Positions 9,237 to 18,197 of a stretch of DNA of 35,912 bases are shown here, in pieces. Every line of letters begins with the position of its first letter. Positions within the stretch are counted from its first letter, which is position 1. Where the stretch lies: positions 1 to 35,912 of the forward strand of contig JABMPE010000708.1 of assembly GCA_013203845.1 (NCBI GenBank), written 5' to 3'. Origin of the DNA: Rhodopirellula sp. GTDB taxonomy: Bacteria > Planctomycetota > Planctomycetia > Planctomycetales > Planctomycetaceae. Under the pieces are notes generated by a model. That model saw only the letters and a program-made list of their open reading frames with translations. It was not told the DNA's origin and made no database searches. The position numbers and the translations under genes were made by a program.

Positions 9237-10142
9237 ATGTCTCAAGCGCCACCGAGATTGGAAGCTCCCCCGAAACCGGTGATGGGGACGACACAGTACG
9301 ACAAAGCGTCGGCCGGAATGATTGCCGCGGTCGCGGGATTGCTGGGATTGACGGGCTTGCTGATTGCCGTCTGGTTTACGAATCAAATACCCGCACCACC
9401 AGAGCCGGTGCCGTTCGAGATCGTCGAGATGCCCGGCGGCTACGAGGACGGCAGTCCTGACGAAACGATGGAACTGGAATCTCCGGAAGAAGAGGTTCCC
9501 GATCCGGCTATCGCCGAAACCGTCGAAGAAACCAGCCAGATCGAAGAGATGCTGGAAACGATCGTCGAACTGTCCGACTCCGCCAGCCAGGAAGTGGAAA
9601 CGCTGAAGTCGGATCAGTCTGCAAACTCCGGTCAGGTCGGCAGCGCATCGGGTACCGGCGGGCGACCACTCGGGATGGGTGGCGGCGGAAAGGGCGGGAT
9701 TGGTCGGGAACAACGCTGGAGAATCAAGTTCGACGACGGAGACCTGGAGACTTACGCCAAACAACTGGACTTTTTCAACATCGAACTGGGAGCGTTGTTC
9801 AAGGACGGGCGGCTCGTTTTTATCAAAGATTTATCGAAGCCCAAACCAGCGAAACGTGAAGTTCAAACGGGCAAAGGCGAAGAACGTCTTTACATGACAT
9901 GGCAGGGCGGTTCGCGAAAACAGGCCGATGCTTCGCTGTTCAAAAAGGCGGGCGTTCCTAATGCCGGAACAGCCATGCTGATGCACTTTTATGCTCCGGA
10001 AACCGAACAGTTGCTCGCCCGCACCGAAGTCGCCTATCGAAACCGCAAGTCGTCCGAAATTCGCAGCACTTATTTTGCGGTGAGAAAAGATGGTGCCGGA
10101 TACAAGTTTGTCGTCACAAGTCAGTCGTACCTTTCCTTCTGA
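9237..10142 (+). CDS. Single-pass membrane protein in the TonB position of an Exb operon, unknown family
   Basis: I do not recognise a family. The 301-residue product has a short N-terminal cytoplasmic part, one hydrophobic helix at about residues 27-48 (MIAAVAGLLGLTGLLIAVWF), then a Pro-rich and strongly acidic stretch (about 51-115), a Gly-rich linker (GTGGRPLGMGGGGKGG) and a folded C-terminal domain (about 155-301, QRWRIKFDDGDLETYAKQLD through YKFVVTSQSYLSF). This topology is that of TonB/TolA: inner-membrane anchor, extended periplasmic spacer, C-terminal domain. exbB and two exbD genes follow directly. It is therefore inferred to be the force-transmitting partner of that motor, although the C-terminal sequence is not recognisably a TonB domain. 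The only upstream GGAG is 13 bases from ATG 9237. Confidence 0.75.
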   Translation: MSQAPPRLEAPPKPVMGTTQYDKASAGMIAAVAGLLGLTGLLIAVWFTNQIPAPPEPVPFEIVEMPGGYEDGSPDETMELESPEEEVPDPAIAETVEETSQIEEMLETIVELSDSASQEVETLKSDQSANSGQVGSASGTGGRPLGMGGGGKGGIGREQRWRIKFDDGDLETYAKQLDFFNIELGALFKDGRLVFIKDLSKPKPAKREVQTGKGEERLYMTWQGGSRKQADASLFKKAGVPNAGTAMLMHFYAPETEQLLARTEVAYRNRKSSEIRSTYFAVRKDGAGYKFVVTSQSYLSF

Positions 10143-10216
10143 CCAGGGTCAGGCGATGTCTTCGCTCGATCGTCAGAGTCAGCCGTATTCAGTTACAGCA
10201 GCATTGATGGACCGAA

Positions 10217-10879
10217 ATGGAACTAACTCAAATTCTTGGTTGGATCGGCAACGGAATTTACGCCTCGATGGCGGGCGTTGCTCTTTATGGCGTGTTCACC
10301 GTGATTCTGCTGGCTCGAAGAATCAGCCAGAAACGCTTCAGCGGTCATGCCGCTGCTGAAGAGTTCCTCGACGGCGTTCGAGACAGCATGAACAACCAGA
10401 ATTATGAAGAAGCCGCCGACCTGTGCGACTCGCCGAATTACTGGGCGAAAGCGATTCCTCAGCTGATCATGGTCGGCCTGGCGAATCGGCAGCGACCGAC
10501 CAGTAAGATTCGCAAAACGATGGGCGAACACTTCGACCGCGAAATCCAGGCAGACCTCGACTACCGCATGTCGTGGATCAATACCGTCGTGAAGACGGCT
10601 CCGATGCTCGGGCTGCTCGGAACGGTGACCGGCATGATCCAGGCGTTCGGAAAAATCGCGGCGGCGTCAAAAGGCGGAACCGACCCCAGCGCTCTGGCTG
10701 GCGACATCAGTTTCGCCCTGTTCACAACGGCTCTGGGTCTGATCATCGCGATTCCGCTGGTCATGGGCGGCGCGTGGATCAACGTCCGTATCGGCAAACT
10801 TCAGGACGAAGTGCAGCAGTACCTGGGTGTCTTCCTGGAAGACCTTGAAGCAGCCGTTGCCAAAACCGGGAGACGCTGA
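10217..10879 (+). CDS. exbB: MotA/TolQ/ExbB-type proton channel protein
   Basis: The ring-forming subunit of an inner-membrane motor that turns proton flow into mechanical work on envelope partners. The product has 220 residues with three membrane helices: about 8-33 (YASMAGVALYGVFTVILLA), about 118-140 and about 155-183. The family core is clear: TAPMLGLLGTVTGMIQAF and then DISFALFTTALGLIIAIPLV. The long cytoplasmic loop between helices one and two is charged (RQRPTSKIRKTMGEHFDRE). The stop codon is two bases from the next start, an exbD gene, so the two are almost certainly co-translated. Which of TolQ, ExbB or a lineage-specific type it is cannot be fixed from the sequence, so the symbol is nominal. 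Confidence 0.92.
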   Translation: MELTQILGWIGNGIYASMAGVALYGVFTVILLARRISQKRFSGHAAAEEFLDGVRDSMNNQNYEEAADLCDSPNYWAKAIPQLIMVGLANRQRPTSKIRKTMGEHFDREIQADLDYRMSWINTVVKTAPMLGLLGTVTGMIQAFGKIAAASKGGTDPSALAGDISFALFTTALGLIIAIPLVMGGAWINVRIGKLQDEVQQYLGVFLEDLEAAVAKTGRR

Positions 10880-10881
10880 GC

Positions 10882-11334
10882 ATGGCAAAAGGCTCGCTTG
10901 GCGGTGACGCCGGAATCAAGAAAAAGAAGACCGAAGACGCCGACCTCGACATCACGCCGATGATCGATGTCGTGTTTCTGTTGCTGATCTTTTTCATGGT
11001 CACTTCGACGATGGATGACCAGAAAGCCGCCAACGTACCGCCCGCCGTCCATGGAGTTGGTGCGGATGCCAACAAAGCCACGATTGTGTCGGTTCTCGCG
11101 GATCCCGGAGGCGGCGTCGGACGCGTGGTTCTGGGTGACAGCTCCGATGGTGAAGAAGTCGTTAACCTGGAACTCGTGCGACGCTACGTGCAGGCTGGCT
11201 TCAACGAAGGCAAGGAACTCTGCATCCTGAAAGCAGAACGTGACGTGAAAGAAGGTCGAGTCCAGGAAGTTCTGAAAGTTCTGGCAGACATTGACGGTTT
11301 AAGATTCGCCATTGGCGTCCAGGATCCACAGTAA
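10882..11334 (+). CDS. exbD: ExbD/TolR-type biopolymer transport protein
   Basis: The stator-like partner of ExbB. It has a Lys-rich cytoplasmic N terminus, one membrane helix and a periplasmic domain. The helix entry LDITPMIDVVFLLLIFFMV holds the conserved proton-path Asp (Asp29). The periplasmic part ends with the typical regulatory fold (LCILKAERDVKEGRVQEVLK, LRFAIGV). With 150 residues it has standard length. The start is two bases after the exbB stop (TGAGCATG), which points to translational coupling. A second, larger exbD begins 11 bases downstream. Confidence 0.92.
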   Translation: MAKGSLGGDAGIKKKKTEDADLDITPMIDVVFLLLIFFMVTSTMDDQKAANVPPAVHGVGADANKATIVSVLADPGGGVGRVVLGDSSDGEEVVNLELVRRYVQAGFNEGKELCILKAERDVKEGRVQEVLKVLADIDGLRFAIGVQDPQ

Positions 11335-11345
11335 GGAAGACTCGG

Positions 11346-12344
11346 ATGCCAATTAAATTTCGTTGCCCGAAATGCCGGCAGGCCTACAGCATCGCCAGCA
11401 AAAAAGCCGGGACGTCGCTGCGCTGTCAGAAGTGCGGTGCGAATATGCGCATCCCTGCCCTGAAGCCAGAATCTGACAACGAAGCGAGCCCACCCGATGA
11501 CGAAGCGGTAGCAGTCCCCGCTGCGGTCGATCATCAGTCCGACGTGTCCGCGGCCATGCGAAACCTGCTGGACGACGATGACGATATCGGCCACGACGAG
11601 TTTGTCGATCTCTCGAAAGACGAACTGCCAGCGAACACGTCAGCAGACACGTCGACGATGAATGATGCGGTCGCCGAGCCCTCACCGTCTGCCGAAACCG
11701 CTGCCGCTGAAAAGTCCTCGCAGAATTCGTCAACCAGTTCGAAAACAGCCGACAACGCTGCAGGTAAAGGTTCTGCGGGCGACAAGGCTGCAGGTGACGA
11801 CGACCTGGCCGCCGTACTCGCTTTCGAGCAGTCTCTGAAAGAAGACGAAGGACCGGCGTCAGCTCCGATGGCACCGCTGCCGGACGAACTGTTTGCCGAA
11901 GAGGACGACGACGAGGAAGAGGAATCCTGGGGCGGAGGACGCGGAGGCGATGACGAAGAGATGGATCTGACGCCGATGGTTGACGTCACGTTCCTGTTGC
12001 TCGTTTTCTTCATGATCACGGCATCGTTCAGCATTCAGAAAACACTGGAAGTTCCGCCGCCCAATCCGGACGAAAAAGGAGCATCCACTTCCGAGACCAT
12101 TAAAGATCTGGAAGAGAACTCTGTCCTCGTTCATATCGACTCAAGAAATATTATCTCGGTGGATGACGAACCGCTGAACGACCCAACGCGGCTACCGGAC
12201 GTCATGCGGTCAAAGGGAATGTCGGAAGTTTTAATTACAGCTCACGAAAACTCGATGCACGACATGCTGACAAAAGTGATCGATGCGGCAAACGAAATCG
12301 GCATGCAGAAAATTCGCGTCGGACTCGTCAAAGGTAACGACTGA
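11346..12344 (+). CDS. Zinc-ribbon ExbD fusion protein
   Basis: A second ExbD/TolR-type protein with an unusual N-terminal extension. Residues 1-36 form a zinc ribbon with Cys7, Cys10, Cys27 and Cys30 (FRCPKCRQAYSIASKKAG, LRCQKCGANMRIP), of the MJ0042-like type. A long acidic, Ser/Ala-rich low-complexity region follows (about 37-200, ending in a run of Glu and Asp and GGGRGG). The ExbD part begins at about 205: MDLTPMVDVTFLLLVFFMI, with conserved Asp213 and one helix, then a Pro-containing periplasmic segment LEVPPPNPDEKG and a folded end. Since the ExbD N terminus faces the cytoplasm, the zinc ribbon must be cytoplasmic. AAGGAAG, overlapping the preceding stop codon, supports ATG 11346. Proteins with this arrangement occur in planctomycetes; their role is not established as far as I know. 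Confidence 0.88.
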   Translation: MPIKFRCPKCRQAYSIASKKAGTSLRCQKCGANMRIPALKPESDNEASPPDDEAVAVPAAVDHQSDVSAAMRNLLDDDDDIGHDEFVDLSKDELPANTSADTSTMNDAVAEPSPSAETAAAEKSSQNSSTSSKTADNAAGKGSAGDKAAGDDDLAAVLAFEQSLKEDEGPASAPMAPLPDELFAEEDDDEEEESWGGGRGGDDEEMDLTPMVDVTFLLLVFFMITASFSIQKTLEVPPPNPDEKGASTSETIKDLEENSVLVHIDSRNIISVDDEPLNDPTRLPDVMRSKGMSEVLITAHENSMHDMLTKVIDAANEIGMQKIRVGLVKGND

Positions 12345-12476
12345 CTTCTGCAACAGAAGCTGGCCTCACCCGAGATACCCCGGCATAAGAAGACAACGCG
12401 GCAGCAACGGATTGAAGAGCCTTCCATTGAACGGCAGCGTGACACGCAAACGGCTAACTTTGAGGAATACAGGAAG

Positions 12477-13631
12477 ATGGCAAAGAAAGGCCCGGATTGG
12501 CTCGACGAAGACGACATCTTCGACGACGACGAAGGCGACATCTTTGAAGAAGATGCCGCGTCTCCGCCGAAGCCTGCGCGCGGTGAGCCCTTGAAGCGTG
12601 GTCGTGGTGAACAAGAAGAACCCGAGAAGAAGTCTGCGCGCAGCGGGAAGGGAAATGCGGAAGCGTCGGACGACGAAGACGAAAAGAAGCAATCGCTGGC
12701 CGCACGACTCGCCGCCCGCAAGAAAAGGCCTGGTGAAGAGGAAGTTCTCAAGTCACCATTCGTCCTGGCTCTTGCAGCCGGAGCAGCGATTCTGATCGTC
12801 TCTGCGGGTGCCTTCTGGTTCATCATTGGACGAGACACCGTTACCAAGCAGATGAGCGCCGTTGATGATGCCATCGCCGAGCAACGATACAACCAGGCGA
12901 TCTCGATGCTGCAGGAGTTCCTTCTCAACCACGGTCGCGACAGTTACACGGAAATGGCGACGCTGAAACTCGCCAAAACCCGGATCGACGAACAAGTCGG
13001 CGGATCTGCGCCGGAGTGGGAGAAGGGCCTGGCCGCACTGAATCTTTACATCGACGAATGCCGCGATTTCGAAAGCTATGTCGAGCAATACCCCATGCTG
13101 GCGGCGACCGCCGAGAAGATTTCGCTCGGAGCCCTGGAGACCGCTGGAAAGACAAAGAATCGCAAGCTGCTGAAAATCTCCGAAGAGGCTGAGCCGAAGA
13201 TTGACCAGTTCAGTGACCAGGAAAACCTGCCCGTCGAAGTTCATGAAAAGATCAAACTCGCCCGTGAAAAGGCGATCGGCGCGATCCGCAAATACGAAAC
13301 CACAGAAGAGACCTACAAAGAAATCGCCAGGTACCTGGAAGCAAAGCGTCCTATCGACGCACTGAAATCGCGACGCGTATTGATTGACCAGTATCCGGAT
13401 CTGATCAAAGACGCGAAGCTCGCCAAGTATCTTGAAGACACGCTCGAAACTGAACGGAGTCTGGTTAAGACCGAGGAAATCGATCAACCGGCGTCGACAG
13501 AAGACCGTGAATTACCCGTCCCTCAGCCGCTCACGCTGGCGCTGCATACCCAGCACGAACCGAAGAAGTCAGTGAAGGCCGTACAGTCTTTGCTGTCGCT
13601 CAAGGCTGTTGCTCAGGCATCGACACGGTGA
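12477..13631 (+). CDS. Membrane-anchored helical-repeat protein; 5' part of a probably frameshifted gene
   Basis: The product has an acidic then basic, disordered cytoplasmic N terminus (about 1-92, with DDIFDDDEGDIFEEDAA), a single helix at about 94-117 (FVLALAAGAAILIVSAGAFW) and a periplasmic alpha-helical region resembling TPR-type repeats (DAIAEQRYNQAISMLQEFLL). At residue about 355 it reads VPQPLTLALHTQ and then becomes Lys/Ser-rich and featureless up to the stop at 13629-13631. In the -1 frame the sequence continues instead as a clean beta-propeller blade, and that frame is open from 13511 to 15610. The natural reading is that this gene and the next are one gene of about 1044 residues broken by a one-base loss, or by an assembly error. 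GAGGA at 12462-12466 supports ATG 12477. Confidence 0.75.
   Translation: MAKKGPDWLDEDDIFDDDEGDIFEEDAASPPKPARGEPLKRGRGEQEEPEKKSARSGKGNAEASDDEDEKKQSLAARLAARKKRPGEEEVLKSPFVLALAAGAAILIVSAGAFWFIIGRDTVTKQMSAVDDAIAEQRYNQAISMLQEFLLNHGRDSYTEMATLKLAKTRIDEQVGGSAPEWEKGLAALNLYIDECRDFESYVEQYPMLAATAEKISLGALETAGKTKNRKLLKISEEAEPKIDQFSDQENLPVEVHEKIKLAREKAIGAIRKYETTEETYKEIARYLEAKRPIDALKSRRVLIDQYPDLIKDAKLAKYLEDTLETERSLVKTEEIDQPASTEDRELPVPQPLTLALHTQHEPKKSVKAVQSLLSLKAVAQASTR
13546..13631 (+). other. Probable frameshift junction between anchor part and PQQ propeller part
   Basis: Frame 12477 loses recognisable structure after LALHTQ, while the -1 frame gives EGRTVFAVAQGCCSGIDTV followed by TGDPVWRRPIG. That aligns with the next blade in the same frame, VMFDTVHQELILVNRLTGKF followed by VWRQPLG. 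The first start codon of the -1 frame, GTG 13628, lies inside the blade, after IDT, so initiation there would cut it. No classical X-XXY-YYZ slippery heptamer is seen. Confidence 0.65.
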
Positions 13632-15610
13632 CTGGCGATCCCGTCTGGCGGCGTCCCATCGGACTCGACACTCCATTCTTTCCGATGGTTGTCGACACCA
13701 CGGTCCCCGGACTGGTGATGTTTGACACCGTTCACCAGGAACTGATTCTGGTCAACCGATTGACCGGCAAGTTTGTCTGGCGACAACCGCTCGGTGAATC
13801 GGTCTCTGGCTCGATTCTTGAGAATGATGGACAGCTTTACGTTCCGACGCTGGGCAATCACTTATACAAGATTGACCTGCAGTCAGGACTGGCCACAACA
13901 CGCATGACGTTTTCACAACCGGTTTATTCGCCGCCCGTGCTCACGCGAGACGGCCAGCATCTGATCGTTTCCGGTAACGAAGCCGTCTCGTACACACTGG
14001 CAACGCGGCCTCTTGAATGTCGTCGCGTGTCGTTCACGCAGCAGAAGCCTGGATCAATGAACGCACCGATGCTGGCCATGGGAGATCTGGTGTTGATGCC
14101 GGAAAATGACCGGGCCGGACAGGCACTGTTGCGAGTTCTCGACGCCCGCGATCCCGAGGCGGGCCTGCCGGAAGTCGCCGCCGTCAGACTCGGAAGCCAT
14201 GTCCGGGACACTCCCATTCTGCGGGGTAACCGGTTGTACGTCCCAGCCGAAGGCGAGCAATTCAATGTGTTTACGGTGTCTGACGAACCTGACAAAGAGC
14301 CGCTTTCGGCCATCGCCAGGCCTCCCGCACAATCCAAATACAATGGAGCTGTCCACCTGCGTGCCGGAGCCGACGATCTTTTCTGGTCTGCCAGCGACTA
14401 CCTTCGACAGTTCCAACTGACGCAGGACTCGCTCCTTGAGGATCAGAAGAAACGAATTTTCATGGGAGCCTCAGCGCAACCCATCCAGAGTATTGGAAGA
14501 AATCTGTTTGTTGGCCGACGGCTGCTCGAAAGTGACGCAGTCTCGTTTGCCCAGGTCGACGGCGAGGAAATGGCGAGCGAATGGCGAACCGTTCTCGGCG
14601 GAGGAGTGCTCGCCATCTCTCCGGTTAAGTCCGATACCGCCATTTGCGTGACTCGGTCTGGCGATCTCTTTCAGATCAGTGATTCCAGCATTGATGCTGG
14701 CGGATTTCTGTTTCGCGCCGAAGGCACACTCGAACTTCCGGAAGGACTAACCGACCCACTGAAAGCAACCGTGCTCCCTGATAACCAGATTGCCGTTGTC
14801 TGTGGTGGAGACTCGCCGCGAATGTGGATCATTAACCAGGCAGGAAAAGCGGGCCAGGAATTTCCGCTGGACGCAGTGCCTGTCGCCGATCCTGTACCCA
14901 TTTCCGGTGGTGCCGTTGTGGCATTGCCAACAAAGTTGAGCATTTTCGGGACGAAGTCCGCACGCGTCGAAGACTTTCTGGGGACCGTCGAAAAAGAAGC
15001 AACGGTCAGCTGGTCTTCGCTTTTGCCGCTCGACGAAAATCACATTTTCGCCGTTGATCGAGAAGGCAGAATCACACGGCTTCAATTCCGCACCAGCCCG
15101 TCCGCTCATCTTCAGCAGGTGGACAACATCGAGATCGGACAGCCACTTGACGTCAAACCCATCGTGAGCGATGGAAAACTTTTCGTCGCGGACGCTGGCG
15201 GCAAAATCCAGATACTCAATGTCGTGGGATTCGAGCAGCTCGCAACTGTTGACCTCGGCACGCCCGCCGTCGGTGTGCTGGGGCTGGCAGATAATCTGCT
15301 GCTTGTCGAAACGTCGCGAGGCCAGCTTCAATGTCTCAAAACTGACGACAAACTTTCAAAAGCATGGTCGATCGATCTGAACGGCGACCATCTGACTGGC
15401 ACACCAATGCTTGACGGTGACCACGTCGTGGTTGCCACAATGAACGGCAAAGTCCTGGCGATCAATAGAACCTCAGGCGAAACAACGAGATCGCTGCAAC
15501 TGGACCAGTTCCTTGAACACGGTCCAATCCGTGTGGCTGGACGAGTTGTGGTCACCTCGATCGACGGCAGTTTCTACCGGATCGATTCGATCCTCGGAGG
15601 GAACCAGTGA
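13628..15610 (+). CDS. PQQ-type beta-propeller domain; 3' part of a probably frameshifted gene
   Basis: The 660-residue product is a propeller built of PQQ/BamB-like blades: VTGDPVWRRPIG at the very start, LILVNRLTGKFVWRQPLG, HLYKIDLQSGLATTRM, and near the end VLAINRTSGETTRSLQL and GSFYRIDSILG. It has no signal peptide or membrane helix, although such domains normally act outside the cytoplasm. This fits the idea that the membrane anchor is supplied by the upstream part (12477-13631) and that the GTG at 13628 is not the natural start. Translated as it stands, GTG overlaps the preceding TGA as GTGA, so coupled translation of two polypeptides is the alternative. The propeller is likely the periplasmic protein-interaction platform of the Exb-type complex. 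The stop overlaps the next start (GTGA at 15607). Confidence 0.8.
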   Translation: MTGDPVWRRPIGLDTPFFPMVVDTTVPGLVMFDTVHQELILVNRLTGKFVWRQPLGESVSGSILENDGQLYVPTLGNHLYKIDLQSGLATTRMTFSQPVYSPPVLTRDGQHLIVSGNEAVSYTLATRPLECRRVSFTQQKPGSMNAPMLAMGDLVLMPENDRAGQALLRVLDARDPEAGLPEVAAVRLGSHVRDTPILRGNRLYVPAEGEQFNVFTVSDEPDKEPLSAIARPPAQSKYNGAVHLRAGADDLFWSASDYLRQFQLTQDSLLEDQKKRIFMGASAQPIQSIGRNLFVGRRLLESDAVSFAQVDGEEMASEWRTVLGGGVLAISPVKSDTAICVTRSGDLFQISDSSIDAGGFLFRAEGTLELPEGLTDPLKATVLPDNQIAVVCGGDSPRMWIINQAGKAGQEFPLDAVPVADPVPISGGAVVALPTKLSIFGTKSARVEDFLGTVEKEATVSWSSLLPLDENHIFAVDREGRITRLQFRTSPSAHLQQVDNIEIGQPLDVKPIVSDGKLFVADAGGKIQILNVVGFEQLATVDLGTPAVGVLGLADNLLLVETSRGQLQCLKTDDKLSKAWSIDLNGDHLTGTPMLDGDHVVVATMNGKVLAINRTSGETTRSLQLDQFLEHGPIRVAGRVVVTSIDGSFYRIDSILGGNQ

Positions 15611-18189
15611 GCCGCAAACTGATGCGACACTGCTCTGTAGAATCCTCATCGTCCCCCGCCCTCAACTTATGGCCGGTAGAATTCCCGTGTTGGCTTCCGC
15701 TGCTCACTCTGCTGCTCTTCCTGTCTGTCGGACAGTTGGGACTCGCGCAAAAAAACGGTGAAGAAAGTGACGATCCACCTCTTCCGCTGTTGGAAGAGTT
15801 GAAAGTTCCTTCGACGGAGCAGCTGCTGACCGAACAGCCTGTCGACTGGTTGGTTCTGAAACCCGACAACCGGGTCCTCATGGTGCGTCCGGTCCTGCCG
15901 AGACCAGACACACTGGAAAAAATGAAGCTGAACCAGGAAGCCCTCAAGAGTGCTGCAACCAGGCCGAAACGGGAGGCTGGTGAATCGGCGGAACAATACC
16001 GGGAACGTATCGCGAAACTGCTCGACGAATCCGAAAATCTGGTCGTCGCCTTACCAGACGTCGTGGCGGCAACCAGGTCCGACGGTGCCGACGAGTACAA
16101 GCTGAACGCCAAACGCAACATCGAACGGATCATCTACCATGAAGATCTGATGCTGCAGCGCGCCGACATTCAAATGAATGAAGGCGAGCTGGAAAAAGCA
16201 TTCGAAATGTTGCTGGTTCTGCAACGACGCGTCTCGGACTGGCCCGGCTATGCGGAGCGACGAAACCGCCTGGTTTTTGAAGAGGCGAAAAAAAGACTGC
16301 GCAACAACGACCTCGAAGCCGCTCTGGCCTTCTTTGAAGAACTTTACCAACTGGCTCCGGGATATGGCGGACTCCGAGCAGGTATCGGCTCCACAACCGA
16401 GGCGCTCGTCGCTCGTTCGGTTGCCAAAGAAGATTTCAGGGAAGCACGGTACTACATCAGTCGACTTCGAAAGAGCGACCCGGATCATCCGACGGCAAAG
16501 CAACTGGCTGAACAGTTTCTTGAACGCGCTGGAGGACTTCTGGACAAAGCGCAGCAGGCACGCGCGGCAGAACAGCACGACGTTGCTTTGGCCGAGACGC
16601 TGGAGGCAACACGAGTCTGGCCAGGCCACCCGTCAATCCGTGGCGTCTTTCGAGCCACCGCATCGCGGTATCAGATTCTCAGCGTGGGTGTTTACCGTTT
16701 TTCTGGCGAAAAAACTCCATTCTTTCTCCCCACGGAAGCCGATCGTCGACGACAGTCATTGCTTTCCACTGACCTGTTCGAAGTCCGAAAGATCGACCGC
16801 GCTGCGTTTTATGAGTCCCGCTACTTTGAAGAGTGGACCCCCACCGACCTCGGACGTCAGATTGTGTTCTCACTTCGTCCGCGTCGAGCCAGCTGGGAAT
16901 CCAACCCCATGCTGACTGCTCCGGATGTCGTCCGTTCGATTCAGGATCGCCTCAACCCGGAATCGCTCTATTACGATGAGCGTCTGTCGACATTTATTGA
17001 CTCGATGCAGGTGAATTCACCTCACGAGTTTTCGATTCGCTTTTCGACAGTACCTGTGCGACCGCAGGCGTTATTCCGATTCCCGGTTCGCCTGCCGACA
17101 CCTGCCAGCATGGCCTCGCCCCTCACGACGGAAACAGCGGCGGCATCAGAAGACGAAAAAACGGCTCCAGCCACAACTGACGAAAGCAGAATTCTGTCTC
17201 GCCGCTTCCGGATTCATGAAACATCGGAAGACAAAGTCGCTTACCGTCGGGTGATCCCTCAGGCCAGAACTTTGTCGCGATACCGAGTCGCGGAGATCAT
17301 CGAACGTCGATACAAGGACCACAAAGAAGCGATCAAAGGACTGCTCACCGGCGACGTTTCCGTTCTGCCCGATGTCCCGATCTGGCTGGCTGACCAGTTC
17401 GATGCGGAAGAAGACTTCTTCACAGAACCCTACGGCGTGCCGACAACTCACGTCCTTCAGTTCAATCCCGAAAGCGTTCCGCTGAAGAATTCCGAATTTC
17501 GCAGGGCGATCGCCTTCGTGCTGAATCGAGAAAAGATACTGGCCGAGACCGTGCTTCGCGATCCGGACATGCGACGTGGGCGAGTGGTTTCGGCACCTTT
17601 TCCCTCGACCAGCTACGCCTATCGGGCACAGACGAAACCAAGACCCTACGACCTGTATCTGGCCTACTCACTGAAGACCGTTTCGAAGAAACGATTCGGC
17701 GGCGACACACCCGAGTTGACAATGGTCTGCGAACCGGGCGAAGTCATCGAAGCCGCCGCCCAGGCGATGGTTGCACAGTGGGATCGTATCGGCATCAAAG
17801 TTCGAATCGTTGGTCAGGACGAACCGCTTCCGGAAAACTGGGACATCGTTTATCGCACTGTCCGAATGACAGAGCCCGTGACCGAATTGTGGCCTTTCCT
17901 GACAATGAAGCAGGACGCCCGTGTCGAAGATCTGGAACACCTGCCAGACTGGCTTCGACAGCAACTGATCGAACTGGAGCAGGCTGTCGACTTCAATTCG
18001 TCCGTCGAGATGCTTCAGCGACTGCATTTCCGGCTGCACCAGCTTGTCCACCTGATTCCTCTGTGGGAGATCGACGACGTCATTGTCATTCGAAATAACA
18101 TTCAGGGATTTCCCCCGGCCATGATTCATCCCTACCAGAACGTGGAACGCTGGATTGTTCAACCCTGGTATCCTAATGACCTGCTTTGA
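15607..18189 (+). CDS. Secreted protein with helical repeats and a family 5 solute-binding domain
   Basis: An 860-residue exported protein. GTG 15607 is supported by GGAGGG five bases upstream and a 4-base overlap with the previous stop codon. The signal peptide is PLLTLLLFLSVGQLGLA, cleaved near residue 48. A mostly helical, TPR-like part occupies about 150-350 (LEKAFEMLLVLQRRVSDWPG, LEAALAFFEELYQLAPGYGG). From about 355 the protein resembles the peptide/nickel-binding family 5 of ABC transporter solute-binding proteins: MLTAPDVVRSIQDRLNPES, LLTGDVSVLPDVPIWLADQF, LKNSEFRRAIAFVLNREKIL and, near the C terminus, PYQNVERWIVQPWY. No ABC permease or ATPase gene is nearby, so transport is doubtful; the domain may bind peptides or a cell-wall ligand for the Exb-type complex. 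Confidence 0.82.
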   Translation: MSRKLMRHCSVESSSSPALNLWPVEFPCWLPLLTLLLFLSVGQLGLAQKNGEESDDPPLPLLEELKVPSTEQLLTEQPVDWLVLKPDNRVLMVRPVLPRPDTLEKMKLNQEALKSAATRPKREAGESAEQYRERIAKLLDESENLVVALPDVVAATRSDGADEYKLNAKRNIERIIYHEDLMLQRADIQMNEGELEKAFEMLLVLQRRVSDWPGYAERRNRLVFEEAKKRLRNNDLEAALAFFEELYQLAPGYGGLRAGIGSTTEALVARSVAKEDFREARYYISRLRKSDPDHPTAKQLAEQFLERAGGLLDKAQQARAAEQHDVALAETLEATRVWPGHPSIRGVFRATASRYQILSVGVYRFSGEKTPFFLPTEADRRRQSLLSTDLFEVRKIDRAAFYESRYFEEWTPTDLGRQIVFSLRPRRASWESNPMLTAPDVVRSIQDRLNPESLYYDERLSTFIDSMQVNSPHEFSIRFSTVPVRPQALFRFPVRLPTPASMASPLTTETAAASEDEKTAPATTDESRILSRRFRIHETSEDKVAYRRVIPQARTLSRYRVAEIIERRYKDHKEAIKGLLTGDVSVLPDVPIWLADQFDAEEDFFTEPYGVPTTHVLQFNPESVPLKNSEFRRAIAFVLNREKILAETVLRDPDMRRGRVVSAPFPSTSYAYRAQTKPRPYDLYLAYSLKTVSKKRFGGDTPELTMVCEPGEVIEAAAQAMVAQWDRIGIKVRIVGQDEPLPENWDIVYRTVRMTEPVTELWPFLTMKQDARVEDLEHLPDWLRQQLIELEQAVDFNSSVEMLQRLHFRLHQLVHLIPLWEIDDVIVIRNNIQGFPPAMIHPYQNVERWIVQPWYPNDLL

Positions 18190-18197
18190 GTGCATTC

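Noticed and set aside
13560..13600. Programmed -1 frameshift site in the anchored propeller gene
   Set aside because: No X-XXY-YYZ heptamer and no obvious downstream stem were seen; a mutation or assembly error explains the split more simply.
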